NCBI GenBank assembly: GCA_023052935.1 | Contig: CM041292.1 | Location: 147,808,439-147,872,438, forward strand | DNA: 64,000 nt | From: Piezodorus guildinii | Taxonomy: Eukaryota > Arthropoda > Insecta > Hemiptera > Pentatomidae | Direction: 5' to 3' | Shown: piece by piece, positions 47,219-57,794 of the stretch | Layout: every line of letters begins with the position of its first letter | Position numbering within the stretch: position 1 is the stretch's first letter | The notes under the pieces: generated by a model | Database searches by the model: none | What the model was told of the DNA's origin: nothing | The model's input: the letters and a program-made list of their open reading frames with translations, nothing else | Translations under genes and position numbers: made by a program

Positions 47219-48532
47219 TTAGGGCTTTTTCAAGGCAGGAATTAAATTTGATACTAGGTTTGTTAGGACTGATATCAGAGGCATAACTATTGATTTTATT
47301 TCTGAGATGAATGATGTCATTAAACTGGTGAGGTCTGTGACATTTGATGGAGGAGGGATAGGAGAAATTTGATGCTGGGGAAGTTTTTGAGAATTAAAAT
47401 GTTGAGGTGGTTGAGATTCAGGTTCGGGATGTTTGAGTGTATGTTGAACCGGCGTGGCCTCACACTGAGTAGACTGGTCACCACCACCAAGTTGTTGGGC
47501 GAACGAAACTGTCGGGTCGACGAATTTTGATGGGTTTCTCCTCGGTCTAGTCTCCTCTTGGCGCTGGGGCTTCAGAAATCTTGTCTTGAGATTCTTGTAA
47601 ATCTCGCAGCCTTTGTAATTCGCCGGATGTCCCTTGTGGCACAGAGCGCAAACTGCTGGGATTATACGTGATTTATTGCACTGCTCAGACTTGTGCTGTT
47701 CACCACATTTAACACAGCGCGGTATGTGGTGGCAATACGTTTTCGTGTGGCCGTATGCTTGACAATTGTGGCATTGTATAATGTCTCTTTTTACATATGG
47801 CTTTTCAATCTTTACTCTCGTGTAATAGAGTTTTTCCACTTCATAATTTTTTTCTACTCCTGGAGACGGTTCTAAGTCCACAAAAAATAGAGGTAAAGGA
47901 ATTTTACTCCTGTCACCTGATTCTTCTATAATATCTTTCATGACATTAGTTATCTGACGCACTTTGAACCCAAGAGACGTCAGTTCTTCCTTTATTTCCT
48001 CAGCTGGTGTAGAGGGGTGTAAATTTCTTATTACCACCCTTAATGCCCTCTCCTCTCTTAGCTGATACGTGTGAAAATCAGCTTTTGTTTCAGTAAGATA
48101 TTTTACTATTTTGCGGTACACATCAGCTGAATCGGGTGATATTTTTGTTTCATTGATTCGCGTTAGACATGTGTAGCTTTTGCTATCAATGATTTTATTT
48201 AATTGGGTACATAGGAGTTGAAAATTTCGTATATTTTTAACAAATATGGGAGGAGGGCGGGGATCTCTCGGTGTAGATTCTGATTCCATGACCTCTTTCT
48301 CGATATGGAGTACTTGGTAGGGGTTAGGAGTAAAAAAGGGAGATTCCTCAGTCATCCCTTGCGATGAAGTCCCGGGTTGTGGTTCCTGTTCGTTAGAAGC
48401 AGCTGATGAGGGGGGCGTAAGGCGTTTGTTATTACGTCTTTGCCTTTGCTTGACCGGGGAAGCAGAAGAGCCAGCTGACCTGGAGCGTTTAATGCTTGCC
48501 TTTCCCGCCATGACTTGGTGGTAGTATCTCAT
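47219..48532 (-). CDS. TE2 ORF1, gag-like nucleic-acid-binding protein
   Basis: 437 residues from the first ATG; the Met at residue 8 (MAGKASIKRS, 48511) is a plausible alternative start. A basic Ser-rich N-terminus is followed by a Pre-C2HC-type region (RVVIRNLHPSTPAEEIKEEL) and three knuckles (CHNCQAYGHTKTYC, CVKCGEQHKSEQC, CALCHKGHPANYKGC). Next come FVDPTVSFAQQL and a proline/glutamine-rich, then hydrophobic C-terminus. The role is the same as for TE1 ORF1. The stop codon directly abuts the ORF2 ATG (TAAATG), an arrangement that allows termination-reinitiation. The frame is intact. Confidence 0.9.
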   Translation of the reverse strand: MRYYHQVMAGKASIKRSRSAGSSASPVKQRQRRNNKRLTPPSSAASNEQEPQPGTSSQGMTEESPFFTPNPYQVLHIEKEVMESESTPRDPRPPPIFVKNIRNFQLLCTQLNKIIDSKSYTCLTRINETKISPDSADVYRKIVKYLTETKADFHTYQLREERALRVVIRNLHPSTPAEEIKEELTSLGFKVRQITNVMKDIIEESGDRSKIPLPLFFVDLEPSPGVEKNYEVEKLYYTRVKIEKPYVKRDIIQCHNCQAYGHTKTYCHHIPRCVKCGEQHKSEQCNKSRIIPAVCALCHKGHPANYKGCEIYKNLKTRFLKPQRQEETRPRRNPSKFVDPTVSFAQQLGGGDQSTQCEATPVQHTLKHPEPESQPPQHFNSQKLPQHQISPIPPPSNVTDLTSLMTSFISEIKSIVMPLISVLTNLVSNLIPALKKP

Positions 48533-48921
48533 TGATACATAAAAATAAAAAAATAAATAAAAAATAAAACAAAAAAATACGTCCGCGCGACCTTGACCTT
48601 GTTGTCCGGAGCGCGACGTGGCCCCTCCAGGGGTCAGTGGAAGACTGGCAAGCTGAGAAAGCTGAGTGGGGATCGCAATATGGCGAAAAAGATAAGGCTT
48701 CTCAGCTCTACTTCATACGACAACTAAGTAATCGTAAATATTACTACTTACAGTCAGTAGGATTAGTCCATTGTTGACAACGAATGTTGTTGCACAATCA
48801 CTAATTGTTTATATGTAATAAAAACAATTATTACACACTAAAAACTGTTCATAAAGAAGAGACGATATAACGACGTATGTTAATGAACTAGCGCAAGCGC
48901 AGAACTTCCGAAAATTAAACT

Positions 48922-50230
48922 GAATTTTCTTTTTTAACTTTTATATACTTTCTTTTAAGATTTATAACTGTATTTCTGGTGATAGTTCCTACATATCAAT
49001 CAATACTCAGATTCCCTGTTCCTCAGAGTCAAGGTGTGCTTCAACAGAATATTTTATATTTTAACTATAAATTAAAATTATATTACATTTTTTTTTCTTT
49101 AACCTAGTTGGAGACGCCCAAAACAAAACATTGCAAGAGAACAGATAAGATTTTTCGCTTGGAATGGGTTCAATTTAACTATTGGTTGCGTATTAATATT
49201 AAAATTAATTTTTTAGGTTTCTCTTGGTATCTCTGCTTTAAAATATCCTCAAAAGTATTTGAAAACAGATAAATTCTTTTATTGTGAGTCAAAATGAAAC
49301 CATCAAGTATAGTTTTAGACAATTGGAAACTAAGTTTAATAATGAGTTAATGCCTCTTTCAAATTTTCTAATACCAAAAAGTAAATTAATATTAAAAATT
49401 AACTGTGTCGAAATCCTCTCGGTTCACTTCATTATGTTTATTTTCTTCTAATTAAAAAATCATTAGTCCACCTTATTAAAAAAAGTCACTAATGATAATC
49501 TCTCGAGCTCCATTCTTTAAAACCTTAAGAAAGAATAGTCCAGCCACAAATTTCTAATTTCCTTGAAAGTTCTGAACAACTTAATCCTCTTAAATCGTTC
49601 TTTCGTACTGGCTTTTCCACATAATCAGCTCTTCTCAAAATTAAAAGCGTCATACATACCAGTATGGTGAAGATGAAGCTTGGAGTTCTAATACTTCTGG
49701 ACTGCTTTTCAGTTTTCAACTTCATCAACCATTCAATCCTTTTCTGTAAATTAAACCAACTATCCTTTTCCAATGCCAAATTAAATTACACTATTTTTTG
49801 GTTTAATATTTTTCTTTTATACCGGATTAAAGCTTATACCATTTCCGATCATCTTTTCTTTTATTTTCTCATTTCCCAGATGTGGCTCAGGAACAAGCAC
49901 TTCTATTCTTATCATTAACTTCTATATAAACGATTCCATTTTATCAAACCTTACTTAAAAACCTATATCCAGATCTCCTTCTCAAAGCCAGTTAGTTATA
50001 TTTTTTCTTGCTTATTCCTAAAGGGTCAACCTATTATCTTCAATCCCTTTGTGAATAACATAGGCATTGCTCTTAACTCAACCCTGTACCGGAAACCCCA
50101 TACTCCCCAAAAAAACCACGGGATAGATAAGTCCTCTTGAGTTATTCTTCCACCATCTTTTTCACTTTCCACTTGTGAGGTCTTGGCTTGCGTCTCCTTG
50201 CAGCCTGAGAGCTGACTAACGCATATCATG
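48922..50230. other. unassigned intergenic sequence
   Basis: AT-rich; no gene or transposon domain recognised. Confidence 0.35.
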
Positions 50231-50560
50231 AATTGAGACGTTGATTTCCAAAAGAGACTAACGGACATTTTTTACGAAATTGATATTTTGTACTCATCAT
50301 TTAGTTTCATCAAAATATTCTATTTTATTTTATCTAATGAACACTCATTTCCTTTAAAAACGTGAATAAAAATTGCAATTATTTCTTAAAACTACTAATT
50401 ACACATTTAATTTCGTTCCAAATCACACATTCCATTTCATAACTGAAATATGGCATTATTAATAAATTGTTTAAATAATACAGTAACGAGAGATTTTTGC
50501 GCTTCCCGTAAAATCTCCTAAAATGGACACAGTGCATTTTGCAACTCAACGACACAATTG
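50231..50560. mobile_element. TIR element D (MITE)
   Basis: The left terminus AATTGAGACGTTGATTTCC is followed by GGACATTTTTTACGAAATTG. The right part has GAGATTTTTGCGCTTCCCGT, then a decayed terminus. Body similar to elements C and F. Confidence 0.75.
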
Positions 50561-51800
50561 AGAGATTGATTTCCAAAAGGTACTATATCCACTTTAGAAA
50601 ATTTTACAGGAAACGCAAAAATCTGTCATTTATTTACTATTGGACCAATTTACGTGATTCTTTTTTTATTAAAATCAAACGTTAAATTTTAAGTGTGTTG
50701 CCAACTCATTTTTCCAAATTATTGCACTTTTCCGATGATTTTAAACAATATAATATGGATATAGTACTTTTTGGAATGAAACGTGGATATATTACTTTTT
50801 GGAAAGAATTAAAAGTGATATAGTACTTTTTGGAAGAATAATAACGCGAGATAAGTTGGTAACAGTCACTATAACATTCTAGATACAATATTGCCGATAA
50901 CTAACGTCTTTATATCGTTAATTTCTAAGTTATGTATATTTCCTTATTATCCCTCTGAGAAATATCTTTCTTTGTTGGTTAATTACATTGATTATCTACT
51001 CTTCATAAAGAAAGTGAATATTCAAAGGACAATTTAGGAAGTATGTAGTTATGAAGTTTGTTTTGAACTTGTATTTACTGTTTGTGTGAATTTAGCAAAT
51101 TTAACTATATTATTAAAGACGCGTAAACAATATTTAACTATAGATACTGATAAATAATAACTTTTGAGCTTTTATTTTACATGAAAAAATCGACTACTAA
51201 GTTAGATCAGACACGGATTTTCTTCACATATTTAGCAAGGTGGTGGAATCCTAATTCCAACTATTTTCTGGATAAAATACCATTATTCTATTAAAATGTG
51301 AGTTTCTGAAAACCAAATTTATGTTGCTGCAAGAAGATATACTATGAAAAAACTTAATTTAATTGACAACCTAAAAGAACCAAAGCGACGCAACTAAGTT
51401 GTTTCAAATAGCATAAAAACTAATTATTAAGTTAAATTCAGTGATCAAAATAATAACAGTGATTCAAGACGTGCTGAATGAACCAATAAAAATGCATAAA
51501 ATGATGAAAACAATAAATTAATGGTGATATATTACAGGGTTAGGTGCTCCTGCCGTATGATAAGAAATATAGTTTTGGTATATAGAAATATACTTTTGGA
51601 AGGAAATGAAAGGTAAGGTTATATCTGGTTACATAGAATATAGTACTTTTTGGAACGAAACATGGATGTAGTACCTTTCGGAATGGAATCAAATGTGGAT
51701 TTAGTACCTTTTGGAATGAAATGCAATTTTTAAGTACTTTTTAAGGGATTTTTATGTTTTAGATAAAATTTTATGACGGATTTAAACCATTCAAAAATTC
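50556..51800. mobile_element. TIR element B (long form)
   Basis: The left terminus AATTGAGAGATTGATTTCC is followed by TATATCCACTTTAGAAAATT, as in element A. The internal motif TAGTACYTTTTGGAA or near variants recur at about 50761, 50790, 50821, 51641, 51668 and 51701. It co-aligns with 17921-19440 plus 24036-24060 of element A and lacks both the 94-bp IR element and TE1. The right terminus is not visible, so it is probably truncated near 51800. Confidence 0.75.
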
Positions 51801-52077
51801 ACTCCCACCGTATTTCCAACATATTCCTAACAATTAAATCTTCAATATTGGAAAGAAGATCACTCCATTTGGACCTTTTGATACCATCCGTCGGAAGTAA
51901 AATATTTAACTATCTTTTTTAAGAGCCTTCTGACTTTCGCTAACAGACTCGCTCGTAATTAAATTTATGTTTCGATTGTTAGATCTCAGTATATAATAAA
52001 AGTTTTGTTATTTTTGTCTTTTCGTCATACACTATGTAAAATTATGTTTTTTATAGGCTGTAGATGATTATATCTAT

Positions 52078-52131
<54 letters not shown>

Positions 52132-52360
52132 TAGTACGATTCAAATTTATACATACCTCTACATAAAGACTATGGTATTAACGTTTGTAAATACCATAAT
52201 ATGGTACAAATGGTTTCAAATAATGACACAAATATGTTTATTACATTTATATACTTAAAATCTATAGCTATTATTAATATCATTTATTTGAGTATAATTC
52301 TGCTGCATTTGTACTGGATACTTAGTAAAACCTACGTATGATAATTCCCTAAAAGAAAAC
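51801..52360. other. unassigned sequence with (TA)n tract
   Basis: Contains a perfect (TA)n run at 52079-52130; otherwise nothing recognised. Confidence 0.5.
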
Positions 52361-52681
52361 TTGAGACGTTGATTTTCAAAAAGTACTAAAGGACATTTTT
52401 TACGAAATTGATGTTTTGACATATTTCTATTCCCATTTTTTATTTTATCTTAATATTAAATTTGATTTTATCCAATGAACACTCAGATCCTTCATTTCGT
52501 TTCATTCCAAATCATGCCAAAAAAATTCGTATACATATATTTAAATATGGTAAACCATAAATGCTAGATTTAAATGCGAAAAGAATCAAATAAGTTGGTT
52601 CAATAATACAGTAATGGAAGATTTTTGCGCTTCCTGTAAAATTTCCTAAAATGGGTATCCTTTTAAAAATCAACGTCTCAA
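52361..52681. mobile_element. TIR element C (MITE, 321 bp)
   Basis: Best-preserved short member. It begins TTGAGACGTTGATTTTCAAA and ends TTTTAAAAATCAACGTCTCA, an inverted repeat of about 20-25 bases. It has no coding capacity. I could not identify a convincing target-site duplication. Confidence 0.8.
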
Positions 52682-53042
52682 CTATATTTACAATAATTGA
52701 AAAAATAAATTATTACATTTTTAATTTAATTAAATAAGTATCCTAATCAATTACAACTGATCAAGAAACAACTTTAATCAGTAGTAATTAATTAAGTAAT
52801 TAGTCGTAATATAAAAATATTAATTCGTTTGTATTTTAAAAATTGCATATTTTTATAAATATAATTTTATGAACACTTTGAAATTATAATAAAGTACATA
52901 TAGAATTACCTTAATTTGTGGAAATAATGATTTCCCAAATCTAATTAATTAATGCACTGAACTTTAATACATTTAACAAAACTGAAAAATTGGACTCCTA
53001 AGATGATTTTTTTACATTATCATTACTTCAAATCTCCTATAT

Positions 53043-53480
53043 ATTTTTTTTTCTTTTTTTTTTTTTTTTATTATTATTTTTTATTTTATTTTTTTATTAT
53101 TATTATTTTTTTTATTTATTTATTTTTTTTATTTTATTCTTTTCTTATATGTAGTTATCTTATATAATTATTTGTATTTAACTTAAAATATTAGATCTGT
53201 ATTATTAGTATTATGTATGTTTTAGTGTATTATGTATTTTATTTTATTATGTATTATGTATTTTGTGATTAGTATATTTGTATGTATTATTTTCGTATTG
53301 TATGTATTATTTCGTATATTATGTATAATGTTTGTATTGTATTTTATTATTTATCATGTATGTATTATTATTAGTATATATGTATGTATTATTACTTTTA
53401 TTATATTGTATCTGCATTATTAGTTTAGGGCTAAAATAACATCTATGGTTGAAAAGCCTTTATGTTACAAATAAATAAAT
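53043..53480 (+). mobile_element. retroposed low-complexity LINE tail next to UGT-2
   Basis: Bounded by the 13-base duplication AAATCTCCTATAT (53030-53042 and 53481-53493). The interior is T-rich, then (TATTATGTAT)n-like, then GGGCTAAAATAACATC and an (AAAT)n tail. The pre-tail segment resembles the end of the I/R1-type copy at 11780-11862. It ends 28 bases downstream of the UGT-2 stop codon. Confidence 0.7.
53397..53402 (-). terminator. candidate polyadenylation signal of UGT-2
   Basis: The minus strand reads AATAAA about 120 bases past the UGT-2 stop. It lies inside the retroposed insertion, so the present 3' end may be element-derived. Confidence 0.3.
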
Positions 53481-53521
53481 AAATCTCCTATATGGTAAAT
53501 GCACATTTTAACAACTATTTG

Positions 53522-53794
53522 TTATGAAACTTTTACTTTTTTTACTCTTCCTTTGATTGATTTCCTCAATATAAGTTTGAGAAGCCTATACAGGATATAG
53601 ATTACGACGAGGTTACAATGGAGAAGGTTCCAACATCGAATAACCTCTTTTCCCAAAAGGACAGGAACGCAGATTTTGGAGTAAGCGCGTTGGGATACTT
53701 GATCGCATGCTCCACCCAATAGATCGCTTCTTCTTGCGCCGTGTGTCTCCTGCCACGGAACATTTGCGATTTCTTCTTCACCACTTGTCTATAA
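53522..53794 (-). CDS. UGT-2 exon 6: C-terminal transmembrane exon, one frame shift
   Basis: Acceptor ATATAG, then T TAT AGA. The C-terminus has the conserved EEAIYWVEHAIKYPNAL. A hydrophobic segment then crosses a one-base frame shift at about 53608-53615. After the shift, VIYILYRLLKLILRKSIKGR completes the anchor and a Lys-rich tail (RVKKVKVS) to the stop. Length 273, where the phases require 274. The tail differs from UGT-1 (KLKEQ ending). Confidence 0.8.
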
Positions 53795-55366
53795 CTATAT
53801 AAAAGATAGTTGTTTAGTTCAAAATTTAGCAATGGTTTAAATAACAATAACAATGCTTCACGCGAAAGGTGTATTGTGTAGTATTTACTCTTAATATATT
53901 TTTCTGTATTTACTTTACAGTATTTGCTTTCTGTATTTACTTACTATATATTTCTTTTGCTATATATTTTTATGCAGGTACCGAGTAAAATATTTAAATG
54001 TAATACATTAGGTCCGAAGAGAGATGAGGCCGCTCTGTGAATATAATTGAGTTGATAGCATCGCGGATACTCAAATGGGCGAGTAAAGTTGTGGCGCTCA
54101 GTGAGGAACAAATTCCGAGAAAATTGATATACGCTGAACCGACTGGTAGGTGTCCGAAAGGTAGACCTAAGCGTCAAATAGGAGAATTGCGTTAAAGCTG
54201 ATCTTGGGGGCTTTGGCTCGAACGGTGATCATAGGACGAACCTGAGCGGAACTTGGTGGTATCGGCATCGAACTCATTAGGATGATGTAAGTATGATTTT
54301 AATTTCACTTTTTACTTAACTATACTTCTAACTTATTTATATATGGAACAAGTAGTATGTGGAAGTAGTGAAAGTTTACTGAAAAAATACGTATTTGGGT
54401 GTCCTGAATATAAATGAAGAAGTACCACAAAAAAAGTGAAGTATGTCTAGCTCGAAAAAAATTAAGGTTTACAAAACTTAGATTTCATATTTTACAAGTT
54501 TGTATGCCAGAGATGTTATAGAAACCTTTTCATCAAAATCGACTAAGTCGGAAGATACACCATTAAGCATTTTTCATATTTCTATGTTTTACTAAAAAAC
54601 GGCTTAAACGATTTCGATTAAACTTGGTATATCAACTTACTAATCTAGTTCGAACTTAGAAGAAACTTAGAAGTCAGATGATTCAGAAAACTTACAAATT
54701 TTAACATCATCCTCTAGGTGTTACTTTTATCCCTAATGTTTCTGTGAAGCATATTTTTCTTGTACTATTCGTCATTATTTTCGGTGAATTCGAACGTTTG
54801 TACAACTCAGCGATACACACATGACTAAATAAAACACAAAGTTTGAAATGGGTATTTATTAGTCTTATTAGTATGTATAGCTGGTATATACATTTGTCAA
54901 TGAAGGTTATATGATGAGATATATTTATGTCTAATTGTAATTTAATTTATGTGACATTCCAATTTAAATGTGTATTATTTTTTTTTTTTTTTAGGTGTGA
55001 GGTCATTCCATGAACAGTCTTCTCAAACTAAAAGATTTTTGAAAATTTGTGTTATCAGGTAAATGATTTAATTTTTTTTTTAATAAGAATTTTCCTGATC
55101 GATATGCATGATATCTTCTAAAACTTCTTTATTGCTCTCGAGTTCAATGTTATCGGCCTAAGCAGCATCTAATGTTTCATTCCAATGTACACCTTTACGC
55201 GTAAACAAATTGGATATTCAAGTAGTGTATATACATCAAAATTAATTTCACATAAAAATACAAACTGTTAATTGTAAGAGTTTACAGCCATTTTTTCGGT
55301 GTTAACATTAGAATAATATACATTCTTTACACTCTTCAAAATGTAAGATACATCAAAAGGATATAC
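53795..55366 (-). other. UGT-2 intron 5
   Basis: Contains an RTE 3' fragment (53960-54290). The remainder is AT-rich and unassigned. Confidence 0.5.
53960..54290 (+). mobile_element. RTE-type LINE 3' end fragment
   Basis: Plus strand: RIARISKWARKVVALSEEQI, then GRCPKGRPKRQIGE, similar in order to the RTE end at 27060-27300. Inactive, in UGT-2 intron 5. Confidence 0.6.
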
Positions 55367-55584
55367 CTGGGGTTCTTGGTGATCTCATTAAGCGCCCAGG
55401 AGATGGATTCAATTGTATATTTTCGTACCTGATGACCAGGCCATACCCCATATATTGGGCATGAAACAAGTTTTTAAACTGGTCAACAAAGAAAGGAATA
55501 CCGATGACGGGTACTCCATAATATATTGTCTCAGTCAAGCTGAGAAAGCCACCATGTGTGATGAAGAGTATACAGTTCTTGTGC

Positions 55585-55585
<1 letters not shown>
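55367..55585 (-). CDS. UGT-2 exon 5: UGT signature motif, one frame shift
   Basis: The acceptor follows an extreme T tract (TTTAG|AG). Encodes HKNCILFITHGG, SLTETIYYGVPVIGIPFF and DQFKN, the UDP-sugar-binding signature. The length is 219 and 220 is required. The frame breaks after YENIQL near 55408-55412, where one base is missing; SISWALNEITKNPR follows in the next frame. Donor AG|gtatat is phase 2, joining exon 6 as Arg-Tyr. The break is at a different codon from that in UGT-1 exon 4, so the two events are independent. Confidence 0.82.

Positions 55586-55587
<2 letters not shown>

Positions 55588-55665
<78 letters not shown>
55588..55665. repeat. poly-A (49 nt) and (TA)n tract
   Basis: 49 A bases (T on the transcribed strand), then about 14 TA units, directly against the UGT-2 exon 5 acceptor. 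Confidence 0.95.
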
Positions 55666-55669
<4 letters not shown>

Positions 55670-55799
55670 TAATTAAAAAAAGAAATAATATAATTTTTCA
55701 CAGTTAACTTAAATGATGTTTATATTATATTTAACAAAAACACTATCTAAAATGTTGTTTTAAGACCAATATGCAATAAAACAGAGGAGCTCTGATGAG

Positions 55800-56250
55800 T
55801 ACACTACGCTCAACGAATTTGTTCCTTTCAGTCAAACAAAAAACTACAATCCCTACTATCCAAATTCTTCGTAAAATCCCGAATTCTCTTTACTTAATCA
55901 CGAATAAACTCATCATTACAGGCCTTAATGTTCCACATGTTCCTGACTTTTTCTAATCAGATACCATTCCTCTCATGACAAAGTATCCTCACTCTAACCC
56001 ACTAGTTTCATTCCCTAATTCCTCTACAATCCCTGATTCCCCACTTAGACGTCTAAAAAGAAGATGGTCTCAGTGACCTAGTTTAGCATTGTTTTTAGAG
56101 AGCTGCCAATGGGTAGTTTTTATGTGTTTCGTGATTTAGTTTAATCTTGTCTCAGATTTACTCGGTCTATTCCGTAATACAGCTGTAAATCTCATTATAT
56201 GTGTTGCTGTATTTATATTTAATGAAATAAATTATCTAAACATTAAAAAT
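55800..56250 (+). mobile_element. Jockey-type LINE 3' end fragment
   Basis: Plus strand shows TIQILRKIPNSLYLITNKLI, then LRRLKRRWSQ, the Jockey ORF2 C-terminus (compare RRLKRQWPRDLL at the end of TE2 ORF2). A 3' UTR similar to 24230-24425 follows. The 5' border is approximate. Lies in UGT-2 intron 4. Confidence 0.65.
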
Positions 56251-56704
56251 GTTCTTTTTTATTACTGCACATTACATTATTTTATAACAAATTTTGTGTA
56301 ACCTTCTTTAACCTACTCTACACAATTGATTAATCGAATCGATAATTCGATAATTGTTATTAACATTATTGATAATATGATTTAACCCTACATATGTATT
56401 AAAATTAAAATAATTAAAAAAAAAAAATAAAAAAACGCTCAAAGCCCGTTCTGACATCAACGCAGGCAGTGGATGGAGATGCAGAATAATAAATTTCACT
56501 CGTGAGAAGAATTTAACGCAAATCAATCGCTGAGTGCATTCAATTCAATTTGTAGTTTTTTTTCTTTGTATTTATATTAATTTCTTGTAAAGAACGAATT
56601 AAGTTCCAATTTGATAGCTTTGAGAGAGAATTATTAGGTGACAAAAAGAGATGTGAAATCTGAACCCATAGGTGAAATCTGAAAATTGTGTGACAACATG
56701 AAAA
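56251..56704 (-). other. UGT-2 intron 4, unassigned part
   Basis: AT-rich. A short tandem duplication (GTGTGACAACATGAAA) abuts the mariner terminus. Confidence 0.4.
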
Positions 56705-56846
56705 ATGTGTGTTATGTGACAACATGAAATGTCCGTTTTCAAGGTAAAGGATTTTTATTAAGAATACGATATAAAAACAAGATATTTTTATTCGAAGTAT
56801 TTGCCTTCTTTTTCTACACATTTTTCCCAACGAGACACCAATTTTT

Positions 56847-57441
56847 TTATCCCCGAACTGAAAAACTTTGAAGTGAAACAAAATCTAAAAACGCACTTTT
56901 CACTTGATCATCATTTTCAAAAAGTTTTCCTTTGACAAAGTTGTCTAAATTCCTGAACAGGTGGTAATCTGTTGGAGACAAGTCGGCAGAATATGGTGGG
57001 TGCGGAAGAACTTCGTTGCCCAGTTCTTTCAATTTTTGCACGGTATGTTTTGAAACATAGGGTCTTGCTGCCGCTCAGTGAGATCACGAGGTACCCATGT
57101 ATCGAGCTTTTTTACTTTCCCAATACACTTTAAATGCCTAGAAACGGTAGATGCACTTGCATTTAGTTTTGCCTAGAGTCCTTTAACTGTTTGGTAGGGG
57201 TTTCCTTCTACTCTATGTTTGAGGACATCGTTGTCTATTACGGACAGAGGTCTTCCTTGGGGCAAGTTTTCCATGTCAGTATCCCCAGCTGAAAACTTAG
57301 CAAAGCAACGGCGAATGGTCCGTTCATTAACACTCCCTTCCCCAAACGCCTTGCAAATATTTCTAGCGGCCTCAGCTGCTGAATGGCCGAGTTTAAACTC
57401 GTACAAAAATATTGCTCGAAAATCGCGTGTTCCATGTTCAT
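56847..57441 (-). pseudogene. mariner transposase remnant
   Basis: Starts MNMEHAIFEQ, shifts frame at about 57410, then reads LGHSAAEAARNICKAFGEG, NERTIRRCFAKFSAGDTDME and GRPLSVIDNDVLK (paired helix-turn-helix DNA-binding region). After the deletion it resumes with HPPYSADLSPTDYHLFRNL, the segment holding the third catalytic Asp. About 150 residues of the core are absent, so it has no transposase activity. Confidence 0.8.
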
Positions 57442-57467
57442 ATTTGGAGGTATACTAAAAATTGGGT

Positions 57468-57645
57468 AATTGATCGGCGGAGAGGAGAGAGAGGGGGGAG
57501 GGTACAGATAACCGAAAAGTTAAAACCAAATAATTACGAGTTCGACTCTCGTGATGGGAGATTTTATCTCGGCATATATCCCCCGCCCTCACTCCCTGGC
57601 CCGAAGGCGAGGTAGGGGTGAACAAAAACAAAAAAAAAAAAATTG
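57468..57645 (+). mobile_element. SINE inserted in mariner
   Basis: Absent at the matching site of the sister mariner copy (61115-61145), where the flanks are continuous. Contains box B-like GAGTTCGACTCTCG, a 3' domain shared with 27370-27776 (GGCATATATCCCCCGCCCTC, then GGTAGGGGTGAACAAAAAC) and an A-rich tail. No clear target-site duplication. Confidence 0.7.
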
Positions 57646-57794
57646 GGAAGCTAATGTTTATAATACAAAGGTAGAGAATTAGTAACTGTTTACTTTAAAT
57701 ATGTAAACATTCGGAAGAAAACAACAGAGACCTGCAAAATCCTTTATGTATTTCAGAAACTATAAAAACGGACATTTCGTGTGTAACAACCCAA

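Larger units (their letters stand above)
44158..48907 (-). mobile_element. TE2: full-length Jockey-clade LINE with internal RT deletion
   Basis: A 4.75-kb insertion bounded by the 14-base target-site duplication CCGAAAATTAAACT (44144-44157 and 48908-48921). On the minus strand the order is a 5' UTR with a CpG-rich block (48575-48620), ORF1, ORF2, a 3' UTR of about 450 bases and poly-A at 44158-44175. It is diverged from TE1 but has the same architecture. ORF2 has lost part of its RT core. Confidence 0.9.
56705..57794 (-). mobile_element. mariner element, internally deleted and carrying a SINE
   Basis: Terminal repeats read ACATGAAATGTCCGTTTT on the left and AAAACGGACATTTCGTGTGT on the right. 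On the minus strand the transposase N-terminal helix-turn-helix region runs as far as about 57045 and is then joined to the last part of the catalytic domain. The first two catalytic Asp regions are deleted. A SINE (57468-57645) sits in the 5' UTR. UGT-2 intron 4. Confidence 0.8.

Noticed and set aside
17921..51800. Elements A and B as evidence that the UGT duplication included flanking DNA
   Set aside because: A lies 5' of UGT-1 and B lies 3' of UGT-2, so their positions do not correspond. Further copies with the same termini show a dispersed transposon family.
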